Shown piece by piece: positions 26,007-35,490 of a DNA stretch of 64,000 nt (positions are counted from its first letter, which is position 1; each line of letters opens with the position of its first letter). The DNA comes from JACDER01 sp963717765 (lineage in GTDB: Bacteria > Actinomycetota > Thermoleophilia > Gaiellales > Gaiellaceae). The notes below the pieces were generated by a model. That model did not search any database. It was not told the origin of the DNA and saw only the letters and a program-made list of their open reading frames with translations. Both the position numbers and the translations under genes were made by a program. The stretch is taken from positions 682,001-746,000 of the forward strand of contig CAVQWX010000003.1 in the NCBI GenBank assembly GCA_963717765.1. Direction: 5' to 3'.

Positions 26007-26102
26007 ACCGAAAGGTGAGCCCTGATGGGGCTCGCCGCTCGACTTCTTCCGCGCCCGTCCCTGCGCGCGGATTCTTCCCCTCCTGACTCGAAGGAGCTCA
26101 CC

Positions 26103-26873
26103 GTGGGCCGTGTCATCGCGTTCGCGAACCAGAAGGGCGGTGTCGCCAAGACGACGACGACGCTGAACCTCGCCGTGGCGTTCAAGGAGCAGGGACTGAA
26201 CGTGCTCGTGGTCGACCTCGACCCGCAGGGCAACCTCACCATGAGCCAGGGCTTCAACCCGGACTCGATCGAGCGCTCGATGTACGACGTGCTCGTCCAC
26301 CGGCTGCCGATCGAAGAGGTAATCCAGCAGGCGGAGGTCGCCGTCGCCGTCTCCTCCATCGACCTGGCCGGCGCCGAGCTCTCGCTCTCGAGCATGATCG
26401 GCCGCGAGCGCGCCCTCGAGAAGGCGCTCGCGCCGGTCCGCGAGAACTACAACTACATCCTCATCGACACGCCGCCGTCGCTGGGGATCCTCACGATCAA
26501 CGCGCTCGTCGCCGCCAACGGGGTCATCGTCCCCGTCCAGTGCGAGTACCTCTCGCTGCGCGGACTCGTTCAGCTCGAGAACACGCTGAGCATGATCCGC
26601 GAGAACCTGAACCCGGAAGTCCAGATCCAGGGCATCCTCCCCACCATGTATGACAAGAGGACGTTGCATTCGCGTGAGGCCATCGACATCCTGGAGGAGA
26701 ACTTCGGCGACCTCGTCTTCGACACGAAGATTCGCAAGACCATCCGCTACGCGGAGGCCCCGGTGAAGGGGACGTCCGTGCTCGCCTACGACCCGACCGG
26801 CGACGCCGCGCAGATGTACCGGCGGCTGGCGAGGGAGGTGCTCAATGGCTCGCAAGCGCGCCAGCATGCGTGA
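26103..26873 (+). CDS. parA: ParA/Soj-family ATPase
   Basis: 256-residue deviant-Walker ATPase: KGGVAKTTTTLNLA (residues 11-24; signature lysine and P-loop), VVDLDPQGNLTMSQGF (switch I region), YILIDTPPSLGILTINALVA (Walker B), and VPVQCEYLSLRGLVQLENTL. GTG 26103 was chosen because AAGGAG (26091-26096) lies six bases upstream and family similarity starts there. There is no parB beside it; instead it overlaps the FtsZ gene by 29 bases. In the family, ATP-dependent dimers bind DNA nonspecifically and position cargo. Here the cargo may be FtsZ (inference). Confidence 0.93.
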   Translation: MGRVIAFANQKGGVAKTTTTLNLAVAFKEQGLNVLVVDLDPQGNLTMSQGFNPDSIERSMYDVLVHRLPIEEVIQQAEVAVAVSSIDLAGAELSLSSMIGRERALEKALAPVRENYNYILIDTPPSLGILTINALVAANGVIVPVQCEYLSLRGLVQLENTLSMIRENLNPEVQIQGILPTMYDKRTLHSREAIDILEENFGDLVFDTKIRKTIRYAEAPVKGTSVLAYDPTGDAAQMYRRLAREVLNGSQARQHA

Positions 26874-28134
26874 GGGCCCTCTGGCCGAGCTCTTCCGCGC
26901 GACCGAGGCCGCGCAGAAGCAGGCGGAGCGCGAGGGGCGCGCAGTGGAGCCGGTCCAGGAGGAGACGGTCGAGCACGCGCCTCCGTTCGAGGTGATCGAG
27001 ACTCCGGCGCCGATCGGCGAGGCGGGGCCCGATCCCGAGCCGGAGCCTGAGACGCGCTGGCTCGAGCCGGTCACCCTGCCCGAGCCGGCTCCGCGCCTGC
27101 ACCGCGTCAACCTGACCGAGCCTTCGGCCTACATGGCGAACATCAAGGTCGTCGGCGTCGGCGGCGCGGGCCTGAACGCCGTCAACCGGATGATCGACGC
27201 GGGCATCCCCGAAGTCGAGTTCATCGCGATCAACACGGACATGCAGCAGTTGCGCAACTCGGACGCGCCGACCAAGCTCCACATCGGCGCCGACCTCACG
27301 CGCGGCCTCGGCTCGGGTGCCGACGCCGAGATCGGGCGCGTTGCCGCCGAGGACTCCTACGACCAGGTCAAGCACGCGCTGCGCGGCTCGGACATGGTGT
27401 TCGTGACCGCCGGCGAGGGCGGCGGGACGGGCTCCGGCGCGGCGCCGGTCGTCGCGCGGATCGCGCGCGAGCTCGGAGCGCTCACGGTGGGGATCGTCAC
27501 GCTCCCCTTCAAGTTCGAGGGCTCGCGGCGTAAGCACCAGGCCGACGAAGGCGTGGAGACGCTGCGCGGCGCCTGCGACACGACGATCGTCATCCCGAAC
27601 GACAAGCTGCTCGAGGTGCTCGACCAGTCGACCTCGATGATCGACGCGTTTCGGATCGCCGACGACGTCCTTCGCCAGGGCGTCCAGGGGATCTGCGACC
27701 TCATCACCGTCCCTGGCCTCATCAACCTGGACTTCGCCGACGTGCGGACGATCATGACCGGCGCCGGCTCGGCGCTGATGGGGATCGGCTACTCGACGAG
27801 CGACGACCGCGCCCGCGAGGCCGCCGAGCGCGCGCTCCGCTCCCCGCTGATCGACACCGAGATCGTCGGCGCAAAGGGCATCCTGCTCTCGATCGCGGGC
27901 GGCGAAGACCTCACGCTGCTCGAGGTCAACGAGGCGGCCGAGATCGTCCGCCAGGCCGCCACCGACGAGACGAACATCATCTTCGGCGCCACCATCGACG
28001 AACGGCTGCAGGGACAGATGTGGGTGACCGTGGTCGCGACTGGGCTCGGCGGGACGCGCCGCAGCACGCCGATCTTCACTACGAGCCGCGCACCGGAAGA
28101 GCAGCTCGAGCCGCCGAGCTTCCTGGCCAGCTAG
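26845..28134 (+). CDS. ftsZ: FtsZ with a long N-terminal extension
   Basis: 429-residue tubulin-like GTPase that forms the division ring. The GTPase core begins near residue 97 (MANIKVVGVGGAGLNAVNRM). The tubulin signature is intact at about 189-199 (GEGGGTGSGAA), as is the synergy loop NLDFADVRTIM (about 294-304) that completes the neighbour's active site. The end ..PPSFLAS resembles the conserved C-terminal peptide, but the linker before it is very short. Before the core lie about 95 residues: a basic helix (ARKRASMREGPLAELFRAT), then an acidic, proline-rich spacer (40-88). Starting at the internal ATG 27133 would delete conserved residues just before the core, so ATG 26845 is preferred; it overlaps parA. 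Confidence 0.93.
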   Translation: MARKRASMREGPLAELFRATEAAQKQAEREGRAVEPVQEETVEHAPPFEVIETPAPIGEAGPDPEPEPETRWLEPVTLPEPAPRLHRVNLTEPSAYMANIKVVGVGGAGLNAVNRMIDAGIPEVEFIAINTDMQQLRNSDAPTKLHIGADLTRGLGSGADAEIGRVAAEDSYDQVKHALRGSDMVFVTAGEGGGTGSGAAPVVARIARELGALTVGIVTLPFKFEGSRRKHQADEGVETLRGACDTTIVIPNDKLLEVLDQSTSMIDAFRIADDVLRQGVQGICDLITVPGLINLDFADVRTIMTGAGSALMGIGYSTSDDRAREAAERALRSPLIDTEIVGAKGILLSIAGGEDLTLLEVNEAAEIVRQAATDETNIIFGATIDERLQGQMWVTVVATGLGGTRRSTPIFTTSRAPEEQLEPPSFLAS

Positions 28135-28172
28135 CGCTTGCGCTCGCCGCCGCTCACCGACAGGCGCGCCGA

Positions 28173-29813
28173 TCAGAACAGTCCTACGGTGCGGCCGTTC
28201 TCGTCGATGTCCACCTGGAACGCGGCCGCGCCTGCGCCGAGCCCGGGCATCGTCTGCATCGTCCCGAGCAGCGGAACCAGCCAGCCGGCGCCCGTGTAGG
28301 CGCGCGCGTCGCGGACGGTCACCTCGAACCCGGCCGGGGCATTGAGGAGCGTCGGGTCGTGCGACAGCGACAGGTGCGTCTTGGCCATGCACACCGGAAG
28401 CCGGTCGAGCCCGCTCTCGGCGAAGCGCGCGATCTTGTCCTTGGCCGTCTGCAGGAGGACGATGCCGGCGGCCCCGTAGATCCGCCTGCAGACCGTCTCG
28501 ATCTTCTCCTCGATGGACGCGTCCAGGGGATAGGTGTACGTGAACGGGCTCGGCGTCTCGGCCGCATCGACCACCGCCTCGGCGAGAGCCGCCGCGCCTT
28601 CGCCGCCGCGCTCGAACGCCTCGTTCACCTCCGCAGCGTGCGCGCCGAGCTCGAGCGCGAGGCGGCGCACGAGCTCCAGCTCCTCGGGCGTATCGCCGGG
28701 GAAGCGGTTGACGGCGACGACCGCTTTGAGCCCGAAGCTCTCGACGATCCCGAGGTGGCGTGCGAGGTTCGCGGCGCCGCGCTCGATCGACCCGTCCCCA
28801 TGGTGCTCCAGCGCGCGCACGGTGACGACGAGCATGATGGCGCTGGGTGAGAGGCCTCCGACCCGGCACACGATGTTGAGGAACTTCTCCATCCCCATGT
28901 CAGAGCCGAAGCCCGACTCGGTCACCACGTAATCGCCCAGCTTCAGTGCCACGAGGTCCGCGACGAGCGAGTTGTTCCCGTGCGCGATGTTGGCGAAGGG
29001 GCCGCCGTGGACGAGCGCGGGCTGGCCCTCGAGCGTCTGGACGAGGTTCGGCTTGATCGCCTCCTTCAGCAGCACCGTCATCGCGCCGGCCGCGCGCAGC
29101 TGTTCCGCCGTGACCGGCTCGCCCTCGTATGTGGAGCCGACGGTGATCGCGCCGAGGCGGCGGCGGAGATCCTGCAGGTCGCGCGCAACCGAGACGATGG
29201 CCATCACCTCCGAGGCGGCGGTGATGTCGAACCCGGTCTGGCGCGCGTAGCCGTTCGCCTTCCCGCCGAGGCCCACCACGATGTCGCGCAGCGCCCGGTC
29301 GTTGATGTCGACGCAGCGGCGCCACTCGACCGCCAGCGGGTCGAGCCGGAGCTCGTTCCCCTGCAGGATGTGCGACTCCACGATCGCGGCAAGGAGGTTG
29401 TTCGCCGCTCCGATCGCGTGGATGTCGCCGGTGAAGTGGAGGTTGAGGTCCTCCATGGGGACGACCTGCGCATAGCCGCCTCCGGCCGCGCCGCCCTTGA
29501 TCCCGAAGACCGGCCCCACGGATGCCTCGCGCAGGCACAGCACCGGTCGCTTGCCGATCGCGCCAAGGCCCTCCGTGAGGCTCACCGCGGTCGTCGTCTT
29601 GCCCTCGCCCGCCCGGGTCGGCGTGATGGCCGTCGTGCAGATCAGCTTTCCGTCGGGGACGTTCGCCAGCCGGTCGAGGACGGAGAGCTCGATCTTTGCC
29701 TTGTGTCTGCCGTACAGCTCGACTTCGTCCCGTAGCAGGCCGGCGTCGGCGGCGATCTCTCCGATCGGCCGCAGCCGCGCCTCCTGGGCGATCTCCAGGC
29801 TCGTCGTCCGCAC
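28173..29813 (-). CDS. fhs: Formate--tetrahydrofolate ligase
   Basis: 546-residue ATP-dependent ligase making 10-formyl-THF from formate. The P-loop TPTRAGEGKTTTAVSLTEGL (about residues 63-82) and the substrate-site motifs GGGYAQVVPMEDLNLHFTGD, ANNLLAAIVESHILQGNEL, and PSAIMLVVTVRALEHHGD are all present, and length matches the family. The N-terminus (SLEIAQEARLRPIGEIAADA) is normal. It feeds one-carbon units to purine and methionine synthesis. GTG start 29813. Divergent from the gamma-glutamyltransferase gene by 82 bases. Confidence 0.96.
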   Translation of the reverse strand: MRTTSLEIAQEARLRPIGEIAADAGLLRDEVELYGRHKAKIELSVLDRLANVPDGKLICTTAITPTRAGEGKTTTAVSLTEGLGAIGKRPVLCLREASVGPVFGIKGGAAGGGYAQVVPMEDLNLHFTGDIHAIGAANNLLAAIVESHILQGNELRLDPLAVEWRRCVDINDRALRDIVVGLGGKANGYARQTGFDITAASEVMAIVSVARDLQDLRRRLGAITVGSTYEGEPVTAEQLRAAGAMTVLLKEAIKPNLVQTLEGQPALVHGGPFANIAHGNNSLVADLVALKLGDYVVTESGFGSDMGMEKFLNIVCRVGGLSPSAIMLVVTVRALEHHGDGSIERGAANLARHLGIVESFGLKAVVAVNRFPGDTPEELELVRRLALELGAHAAEVNEAFERGGEGAAALAEAVVDAAETPSPFTYTYPLDASIEEKIETVCRRIYGAAGIVLLQTAKDKIARFAESGLDRLPVCMAKTHLSLSHDPTLLNAPAGFEVTVRDARAYTGAGWLVPLLGTMQTMPGLGAGAAAFQVDIDENGRTVGLF

Positions 29814-29895
29814 GCCGTCAGAATGTCAAGTGGTGGCCCGCCGTGCTCCACTGATAGCGGGTCGCGCCGACGCCCAGCATCGTAGGCTCTGGTCC

Positions 29896-31419
29896 GTGAG
29901 AGGAGCGATCGCCGCGGGCCACCCTTTGACCGCCGAGGCGGGCGCGCGCGTGCTCGCCGACGGTGGGAGCGCCGTCGACGCATGCATCGCGGCCGCGATC
30001 GTGTCGTGGGTGGCGGAAAGTCCGGTGACGGGCCCGGGCGGCGGCGGCTTCATGCTCGTCCACCGCGCCCGTGACCGGACGAGCCGGCTGATCGACTTCT
30101 TCGTCACCATCCCGGGCGTCGGTTCGCGGGAGCCGTCGGCGGGCGAGATGGAGGAGGTCGACGTCGGCTTCGTCGAGTCCTCGCAGATCTTCCGGATCGG
30201 GGCTGCTTCGTGCGCCGTGCCGGGCTCGCCGGCGGGCCTGGAGTATGTCCACCGCGTATACGGGACGCGGCCGTGGCAGAGCCTGGTGGAGCCGGCGATC
30301 GAGCTCGCCCGCACCGGCGTCGAGCTCACCAAGCCGCAGGCGCACCTGCACGCCGTCGTCGACCTCATCCTGCGCCACAGCGAGGAGGGTCAGGCGATCT
30401 TCGGGCCGGAAGGCCGGAGGATCGTCGCCGGCGAGCGACTCGTCCAGCGCGACCTCGCTCACACGCTGGAGCTGCTCTCCGAGCATGGCTCACGCGCGAT
30501 CTACGGCGGTGAGGTCGCGCGGGCGATCGCGTCCCACGTCCGCGAGCGCGGCGGCTCGGTCACGCTGCGCGACCTCGAGGAGTACCGCGTCATCCGGCGC
30601 CGGCCCGTCCGCGCGGATTTTCGCGGGCACGAGTTCGAGTCGAACCCGCCCCCGTCGACCGGGGGCGTACTGATCGGCTACGGGCTGCGGATGATCGACC
30701 GGCTCGGTCCCGGCGGCCCCGCGGGCAGCGCGGAGGCGATCGCGCGGCTGGTGGAGATCATGCGCGAGCAGAACCGCGTCCGCGGCGCGCGCTTCGGGCG
30801 CGACCTGCACCGCGGCGGCCTGACGCGGCGCCTGTACGACGACCAGCAGCTGGCGGACGCGATCAACCGCGTGGGCGGGACGACGCAGATCTCCGTCGTC
30901 GACGCCGAGGGGAACGCTGCATCCTGCACCGCCTCGACGGGCTCTGGCTCGGGCGTGGTCGTCCCGGGCACCGGTATCCATCTGAACAACATGCTCGGCG
31001 AGTTCGACCTCGCCGCCTCGGCTGGGGCCGGACGCGCAGGGACGCGGATGACGAGCATGATGGCGCCCTCGATCGTGATGCGGGGCGGCGACCCGCGCCT
31101 GGTCGTCGGCAGCGCAGGGTCGCTGCGACTCCGCGCCGCGATCATGCAGATCGTCATCGACGTGGCCGTCCACGGGATGTCGGTCGAGGAGGCGATCGAC
31201 TTCCCGCGCTTCCACCTGCAGGACGGTGACGTGCACTGCGAGGGCGGCGCCGATGCGGCCGAGCTCGACCGGCTCGAGGCTATGGGCTACGACCTCGTTC
31301 GCTGGCGCCGGCGCAACCTTTACTTCGGTGGAGCGGCCGCGGTCGAGATTCGTGCGGACGGCAGGCTGGCGGCCGCCGGCGATCCGCGCCGCGGCGGCGC
31401 CGGCGTCGTCGTGGAATGA
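29896..31419 (+). CDS. Gamma-glutamyltransferase family protein
   Basis: 507-residue Ntn hydrolase. The nucleophile Thr region is GGTTQISVVDAEGNAASCTA (about residues 325-345), preceded by the family's N-terminal block SAVDACIAAAIVSWVAESPVTGPGG and followed by GIHLNNMLGEFDL and MTSMMAPSIVMRGGDPRLV. No signal peptide, so it is probably cytoplasmic, unlike periplasmic GGTs; a glutathione-like, mycothiol-related or cephalosporin-acylase-like substrate is possible. GTG 29896 is followed at once by family sequence. The stop overlaps the next gene (ATGA). Confidence 0.9.
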   Translation: MRGAIAAGHPLTAEAGARVLADGGSAVDACIAAAIVSWVAESPVTGPGGGGFMLVHRARDRTSRLIDFFVTIPGVGSREPSAGEMEEVDVGFVESSQIFRIGAASCAVPGSPAGLEYVHRVYGTRPWQSLVEPAIELARTGVELTKPQAHLHAVVDLILRHSEEGQAIFGPEGRRIVAGERLVQRDLAHTLELLSEHGSRAIYGGEVARAIASHVRERGGSVTLRDLEEYRVIRRRPVRADFRGHEFESNPPPSTGGVLIGYGLRMIDRLGPGGPAGSAEAIARLVEIMREQNRVRGARFGRDLHRGGLTRRLYDDQQLADAINRVGGTTQISVVDAEGNAASCTASTGSGSGVVVPGTGIHLNNMLGEFDLAASAGAGRAGTRMTSMMAPSIVMRGGDPRLVVGSAGSLRLRAAIMQIVIDVAVHGMSVEEAIDFPRFHLQDGDVHCEGGADAAELDRLEAMGYDLVRWRRRNLYFGGAAAVEIRADGRLAAAGDPRRGGAGVVVE

Positions 31420-31925
31420 CGGACTTTCACGTGCGCCGGGCCGAGCCGGGCGACGCCCAGGCGCTCGTCTCGCTCGCGCGCGACGTGGGAGGCGAGCCCG
31501 AGGGCTGGCTGATCACGCGCACCTCCTGGCGCAGCGTCGCCGACGAGCGGCGCTACCTGAGGGCCCTGAGGCGCCACGTCGGCGCCGCCGTGTACGTCGC
31601 CGAGTCCGAGGCGGGCGAGATCGTCGGCCGCCTCTCCGTCGCGCGCGACCCGCATCCCGCCAGCAAGCACGTCGCCGACCTGGGCCTCATGGTCGCCTCG
31701 GGCAGACGTCGCCAGGGGATCGGCTCGGCGCTCCTCGACCAGGCCGTGCGCTGGGCGCACGAAACCGACGTGAGCAAGCTCGAGCTCCACGTCTTCCCGC
31801 ACAACGCGCCTGCGATCGCGCTGTACGAGAGGTTCGGCTTCGTCCGCGAGGGCTACCGGCGAGGCCACTACCGCCGCGGCGACGAGCTCGTGGACGCGAT
31901 CCTCATGGCCTACCGGGTGCCGTGA
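31416..31925 (+). CDS. GNAT family N-acetyltransferase
   Basis: 169 residues. Acetyl-CoA-binding motif A is VADLGLMVASGRRRQGIGSA (R/Q-x-x-G-x-G/A), and motif B is LELHVFPHNAPAIALYERFG, both typical of RimI/YafP-like enzymes. Substrate unknown. Its ATG lies in the stop of the gamma-glutamyltransferase gene (ATGA), so they are co-translated. A stem-loop just after the stop (31925-31961) probably ends the transcript. Confidence 0.88.
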   Translation: MTDFHVRRAEPGDAQALVSLARDVGGEPEGWLITRTSWRSVADERRYLRALRRHVGAAVYVAESEAGEIVGRLSVARDPHPASKHVADLGLMVASGRRRQGIGSALLDQAVRWAHETDVSKLELHVFPHNAPAIALYERFGFVREGYRRGHYRRGDELVDAILMAYRVP

Positions 31926-31961
31926 CGAGCGTCCGCTTCCCGCGCCGACCCTGACGCTCGT
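31925..31961 (+). terminator. Stem-loop after the GNAT gene
   Basis: ACGAGCGTC (31925-31933) and GACGCTCGT (31953-31961) form a perfect 9-bp stem with a 19-base loop, starting at the last base of the GNAT stop codon. No T-run follows. It is the likely end of the ggt-GNAT transcript; dnaE starts 60 bases further, with a TACAAT hexamer at 32007-32012 that may be its -10 box. Confidence 0.5.
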
Positions 31962-32021
31962 GCGGGCGACGATGGGCCCGAAACCGGTGCGGTCCTGCGT
32001 CGCTCCTACAATCACCTACCC

Positions 32022-35000
32022 GTGCCCGACCCGGCGTTCGTCCACCTCCACGTCCACTCCGAGTTCTCGATCCTCGACGGCGCCTGCCGCATCCCGGCGC
32101 TGGCCGCCCGCGCCGCCGAGCTCGAGATGCCTGCAGTGGCGCTCACCGACCACGGGTCGCTTGCCGGGGCCGTCGAGCTCTACCGCGAGACGCGTAAGCA
32201 CGGGGTCAAGCCGCTGATCGGCTGCGAGGTCTACGTCGCCGACGACCGCGCCGCGCAGCGGAAGGGCTACGCGCACCTGACCCTCCTGTCGGAGACGAGC
32301 GAGGGCTACGGCAACCTGATCAAGCTCGCTTCCGCCGGCTACCTCGAGGGCTACTACTACAAGCCGCGCGTCGACTGGGAGCTGCTCGAGCGCCACTCGA
32401 ACGGCCTGATCGCCCTCTCGGGGTGCCTTTCGGGACGGGTCTCGAAGGCGCTGGAGGAGAACCGGCCGCAGGACGCGGCCGCCGACCTCGACCGCCTCGT
32501 GCAGGTCTTCGGCAAGGACTCGACGTACGTCGAGATCCAGAACGCGGGTCTCGACGCGCAGGCGCGGATCAACCCCCAGCTGCAGAAGCTCGCCGAGGGA
32601 ACGGGGCTGCCGCTCGTCGCGACCGGCGACGTCCATTACCTGCATCACGGTGACTTCCGCGCGCACGAGGCGCTCCTCTGCATCCAGTCCGGCACGAGCC
32701 TCAACGACCCGAACCGCTGGAAGTTCGACACCGACCAGTTCTTCTTCAAGAACCCGGCCGAGATGGCCCTCGACTTCCCCGAGTACCCGGACGCGATGCG
32801 GCGGACGCTCGAGGTCGCGGAGCGCTGCTCGGTCGAGATCGAGCTCGACGTCCTGCGCCTGCCGAAGTTCCCCGTCCCGGACGGGCGCGACGCGTTCGAC
32901 TACATGGTCGAGCTGTGCGAGAAGGGGCTGGACAAGCGCTACGGCGGCTCGACTCCCGACCTCCAGGAGCGGCTGCGCTTCGAGCTCAAGACGATCCGGG
33001 AGATGGGCTTTACGGACTACTTCCTGATCGTCTGGGACTTCATCCGCTTCGCGCGCCAGAACGGGATAAGCGTCGGCCCCGGCCGCGGCTCGGCCGCCGG
33101 GTCGCTCGTCGCCTACTGCCTCGAGATCACCGACGTCGATCCCATCCGGTACGACCTGCTGTTCGAGCGCTTCCTGAACCCGGGCCGGAAAGAGATGCCG
33201 GACATGGACATCGACTTCGCGGTGGCGGGGCGCGAGCGCGTCATCAACTACGTGGCCGAGAAGTACGGGCGGGACCGAGTCGCCCAGATCATCACCTTCG
33301 GAACGATGATGGCGCGCGCCGCAGTGCGCGACGCCGGCCGCGTCCTCGACGTCCCCTACAGCCAGGTAGACCGGGTCGCGAAGCTGATCCCGGAAGGCCC
33401 GAAGGTCTACCTGGACGATTGCCTCAAGCCGGGCCAGGAGCTGAAGGCCGCCTACGACGGCGATCCGCTCGTGCGGGAGATCGTGGACCTGGCGAAGCCG
33501 CTCGAGGGTCTCGTCCGACAGGACTCGATCCACGCCGCGGGCGTCGTGATCGGGGCCGAGCCCCTCACGAACCTCGTCCCGCTCCAGCAGAAGGGCCCGG
33601 ACGCAGAAGTGGTGACGCAGTTCGGGATGTGGGACGTCGCCGCGCTCGGCCTGCTGAAGATCGACTTCCTCGGACTGCGCAACCTCGACGTGATCGACAA
33701 GGCAGTCGACCTGATCGGTAACGGCCTCGACCTCACCAAGATTCCGATGGACGACGCGAAGACGTACAAGATGCTGGCCGACGCGGACTCGATCGGGGTC
33801 TTCCAGTTCGAGTCTTCGGGGATGCGCGAAGCGCTGCGGCAGGTGCAGCCGACGCGCTTCGACGACCTGGTCGCGCTCGTCGCGCTCTACCGCCCGGGCC
33901 CGATGCAGTACATCCCCGAGTACGCGCGCCGAAAGAACGGCCGGGCCTCGGTGACCTACATCGATCCCCGGCTCGAGGAGATCACGGGCGTCTCGTTCGG
34001 GATCTGCATCTACCAGGAGCAATATCTGGAGATCGCCAAGACGTTCGGCGGCTTCTCGCCCGCCGAGGCAGACGACCTGCGCAAGGCGATCGGTAAGAAG
34101 ATCCACGAGCTGATGGCGTCCCTCAAGGAGAAGTTCCTCGAGGGATGCGCCGCCTCGGGGACGACGCCCGCCGTCGCGAACCAGCTGTGGAAGGACATGG
34201 AGCAGTCTCAGGACTACTCCTTCAACAAGGCCCACTCCGCCTGTTACGCGCTCACCGCGTACCGCACCGCGTGGCTGAAGGCGCACCACGTGCGCGAGTA
34301 CATGGCCGCGCTCATCTCGTCCGTGATGAACACGAAGGACCGCGTGCCCTTCTACGTCAACGGCTGCCGCGAGATGGGCATCGAGGTCGAGCCGCCCGAC
34401 GTCAACTCCTCCGCCTGCGACTTCTCGGTCGTCGAGGGGAAGATCCGCTTCGGCCTGAACGCGGTGAAGAACGTCGGCGACTCGGCTGCGCGCGCGATCA
34501 TCGCCGCGCGTAAAGAGGGCGGCCCGTTCGAGTCGATCTGGGACTTCACCGAGCGCGTCGACCCCCAGGTCGCGAACCGGCGCGCGCTCGAGGCGCTGAT
34601 CCGATGCGGCGCCCTCGACTCGACGGGCGCAACCCGCAAGGGGATGCTGGACGTGCTCGACTCCGCGCTGTCGTGGGGTGGCCGCGAGCAGGCCGACCGC
34701 ATCGCCGGCCAGGGCTCGATCTTCGACCTCGGCGACGCTGCGGGGACAGAGGCGCCGCGGCACCATCCCCAGATCCCGCGCGATGAGTTCGACAAGAGCG
34801 AGCTGCTCGCCCTCGAGAAGGAGACGCTTGGCCTGTACGTCTCGGAGCATCCGCTCGAGGCGATCCGCGAGCAGCTGCGTCGCAAGGTGGACTGCGCGCA
34901 GGTCGAGCTGGAGCGCCGCCGCGACGGCGAGGTCGTCACGGTGGGCGGGATCGTCGGCGCGATCAAGCAGCTGACCACGAAGAAGGGCGAGCCGATGGTC

Positions 35001-35414
35001 TTCATGCGCCTCGACGACCTCACCGGCTCGACCGAGGTCGTCGTCTTCAACTCCGTCTACGCGGCCTCGCGTGAGCTCCTCGTGACAGACCGCGTCCTCG
35101 TCGTCAAGGGCCGGGTCGACCACAAGCAGGAGGGGGAGACGAAGATGATCGCGCTGGAGGTCTCCTCCTTCGAGGCGATGCCGGAACGGCGGCAGGTCGA
35201 GCTGCGGATCGACGCCGCCAAGGCGCACGCGGGGATCGTGCGCGAGCTCGCCGCGCTCGTCCGCGACTATCCGGGCGAGGCTCCGGTCGTGCTCGCGCTC
35301 GAGACTTCCGCCGGACCGAAGCGGCTCGCCTTCGGGCCCGAGTACAAGGTGCAGCCCGTGGCCGATTTCTTCGCCGAGGTCAAAGCCTTGCTCGGCGAAG
35401 CCGCACTTGCCTAG
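32022..35414 (+). CDS. dnaE: DNA polymerase III subunit alpha
   Basis: 1130-residue replicative polymerase of the DnaE1 type. The N-terminal PHP domain starts FVHLHVHSEFSILDGACRI. The polymerase active site motifs are VGPGRGSAAGSLVAYCL and PDMDIDFAVAGRERVINYV (the three catalytic acidic residues come from PDxDxDF and a later Asp). Further: IYQEQYLEIAKTFGGFSPAE, tandem helix-hairpin-helix, then an OB-fold (VVTVGGIVGAIKQLTTKKGE). Length is standard. The GTG 32022 start puts PDPAFVHLHVHSEFS at the N-terminus. A TACAAT hexamer at 32007-32012 would give a nearly leaderless mRNA. Confidence 0.97.
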   Translation: MPDPAFVHLHVHSEFSILDGACRIPALAARAAELEMPAVALTDHGSLAGAVELYRETRKHGVKPLIGCEVYVADDRAAQRKGYAHLTLLSETSEGYGNLIKLASAGYLEGYYYKPRVDWELLERHSNGLIALSGCLSGRVSKALEENRPQDAAADLDRLVQVFGKDSTYVEIQNAGLDAQARINPQLQKLAEGTGLPLVATGDVHYLHHGDFRAHEALLCIQSGTSLNDPNRWKFDTDQFFFKNPAEMALDFPEYPDAMRRTLEVAERCSVEIELDVLRLPKFPVPDGRDAFDYMVELCEKGLDKRYGGSTPDLQERLRFELKTIREMGFTDYFLIVWDFIRFARQNGISVGPGRGSAAGSLVAYCLEITDVDPIRYDLLFERFLNPGRKEMPDMDIDFAVAGRERVINYVAEKYGRDRVAQIITFGTMMARAAVRDAGRVLDVPYSQVDRVAKLIPEGPKVYLDDCLKPGQELKAAYDGDPLVREIVDLAKPLEGLVRQDSIHAAGVVIGAEPLTNLVPLQQKGPDAEVVTQFGMWDVAALGLLKIDFLGLRNLDVIDKAVDLIGNGLDLTKIPMDDAKTYKMLADADSIGVFQFESSGMREALRQVQPTRFDDLVALVALYRPGPMQYIPEYARRKNGRASVTYIDPRLEEITGVSFGICIYQEQYLEIAKTFGGFSPAEADDLRKAIGKKIHELMASLKEKFLEGCAASGTTPAVANQLWKDMEQSQDYSFNKAHSACYALTAYRTAWLKAHHVREYMAALISSVMNTKDRVPFYVNGCREMGIEVEPPDVNSSACDFSVVEGKIRFGLNAVKNVGDSAARAIIAARKEGGPFESIWDFTERVDPQVANRRALEALIRCGALDSTGATRKGMLDVLDSALSWGGREQADRIAGQGSIFDLGDAAGTEAPRHHPQIPRDEFDKSELLALEKETLGLYVSEHPLEAIREQLRRKVDCAQVELERRRDGEVVTVGGIVGAIKQLTTKKGEPMVFMRLDDLTGSTEVVVFNSVYAASRELLVTDRVLVVKGRVDHKQEGETKMIALEVSSFEAMPERRQVELRIDAAKAHAGIVRELAALVRDYPGEAPVVLALETSAGPKRLAFGPEYKVQPVADFFAEVKALLGEAALA

Positions 35415-35418
35415 CGGG

Positions 35419-35443
35419 GCGCGTTAATCCTTTGTTAAGGCGC
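35419..35443 (+). terminator. Possible stem-loop after dnaE
   Basis: GCGCGTTAA and TTAAGGCGC pair as a 9-bp stem with one mismatch and a 7-base loop (TCCTTTG), five bases after the dnaE stop. No clear T-run follows, so terminator activity is uncertain. The rest of the gap to 35490 has no recognisable promoter. Confidence 0.35.
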
Positions 35444-35490
35444 GATCCCGGCCGGAACTTTTTGGCCAAGCCCGCGTTGTAGAGATCGAG

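Noticed and set aside
27133..27135. Internal ATG as the true ftsZ start
   Set aside because: It would remove conserved residues immediately before the core (family enzymes have several residues before this strand) and leaves the parA overlap unexplained; retained only as a possibility.
32016..35228. 1070-codon antisense frame opposite dnaE
   Set aside because: Codon-position mirror of a GC-rich gene; no domain or start signal; dnaE is unambiguous.
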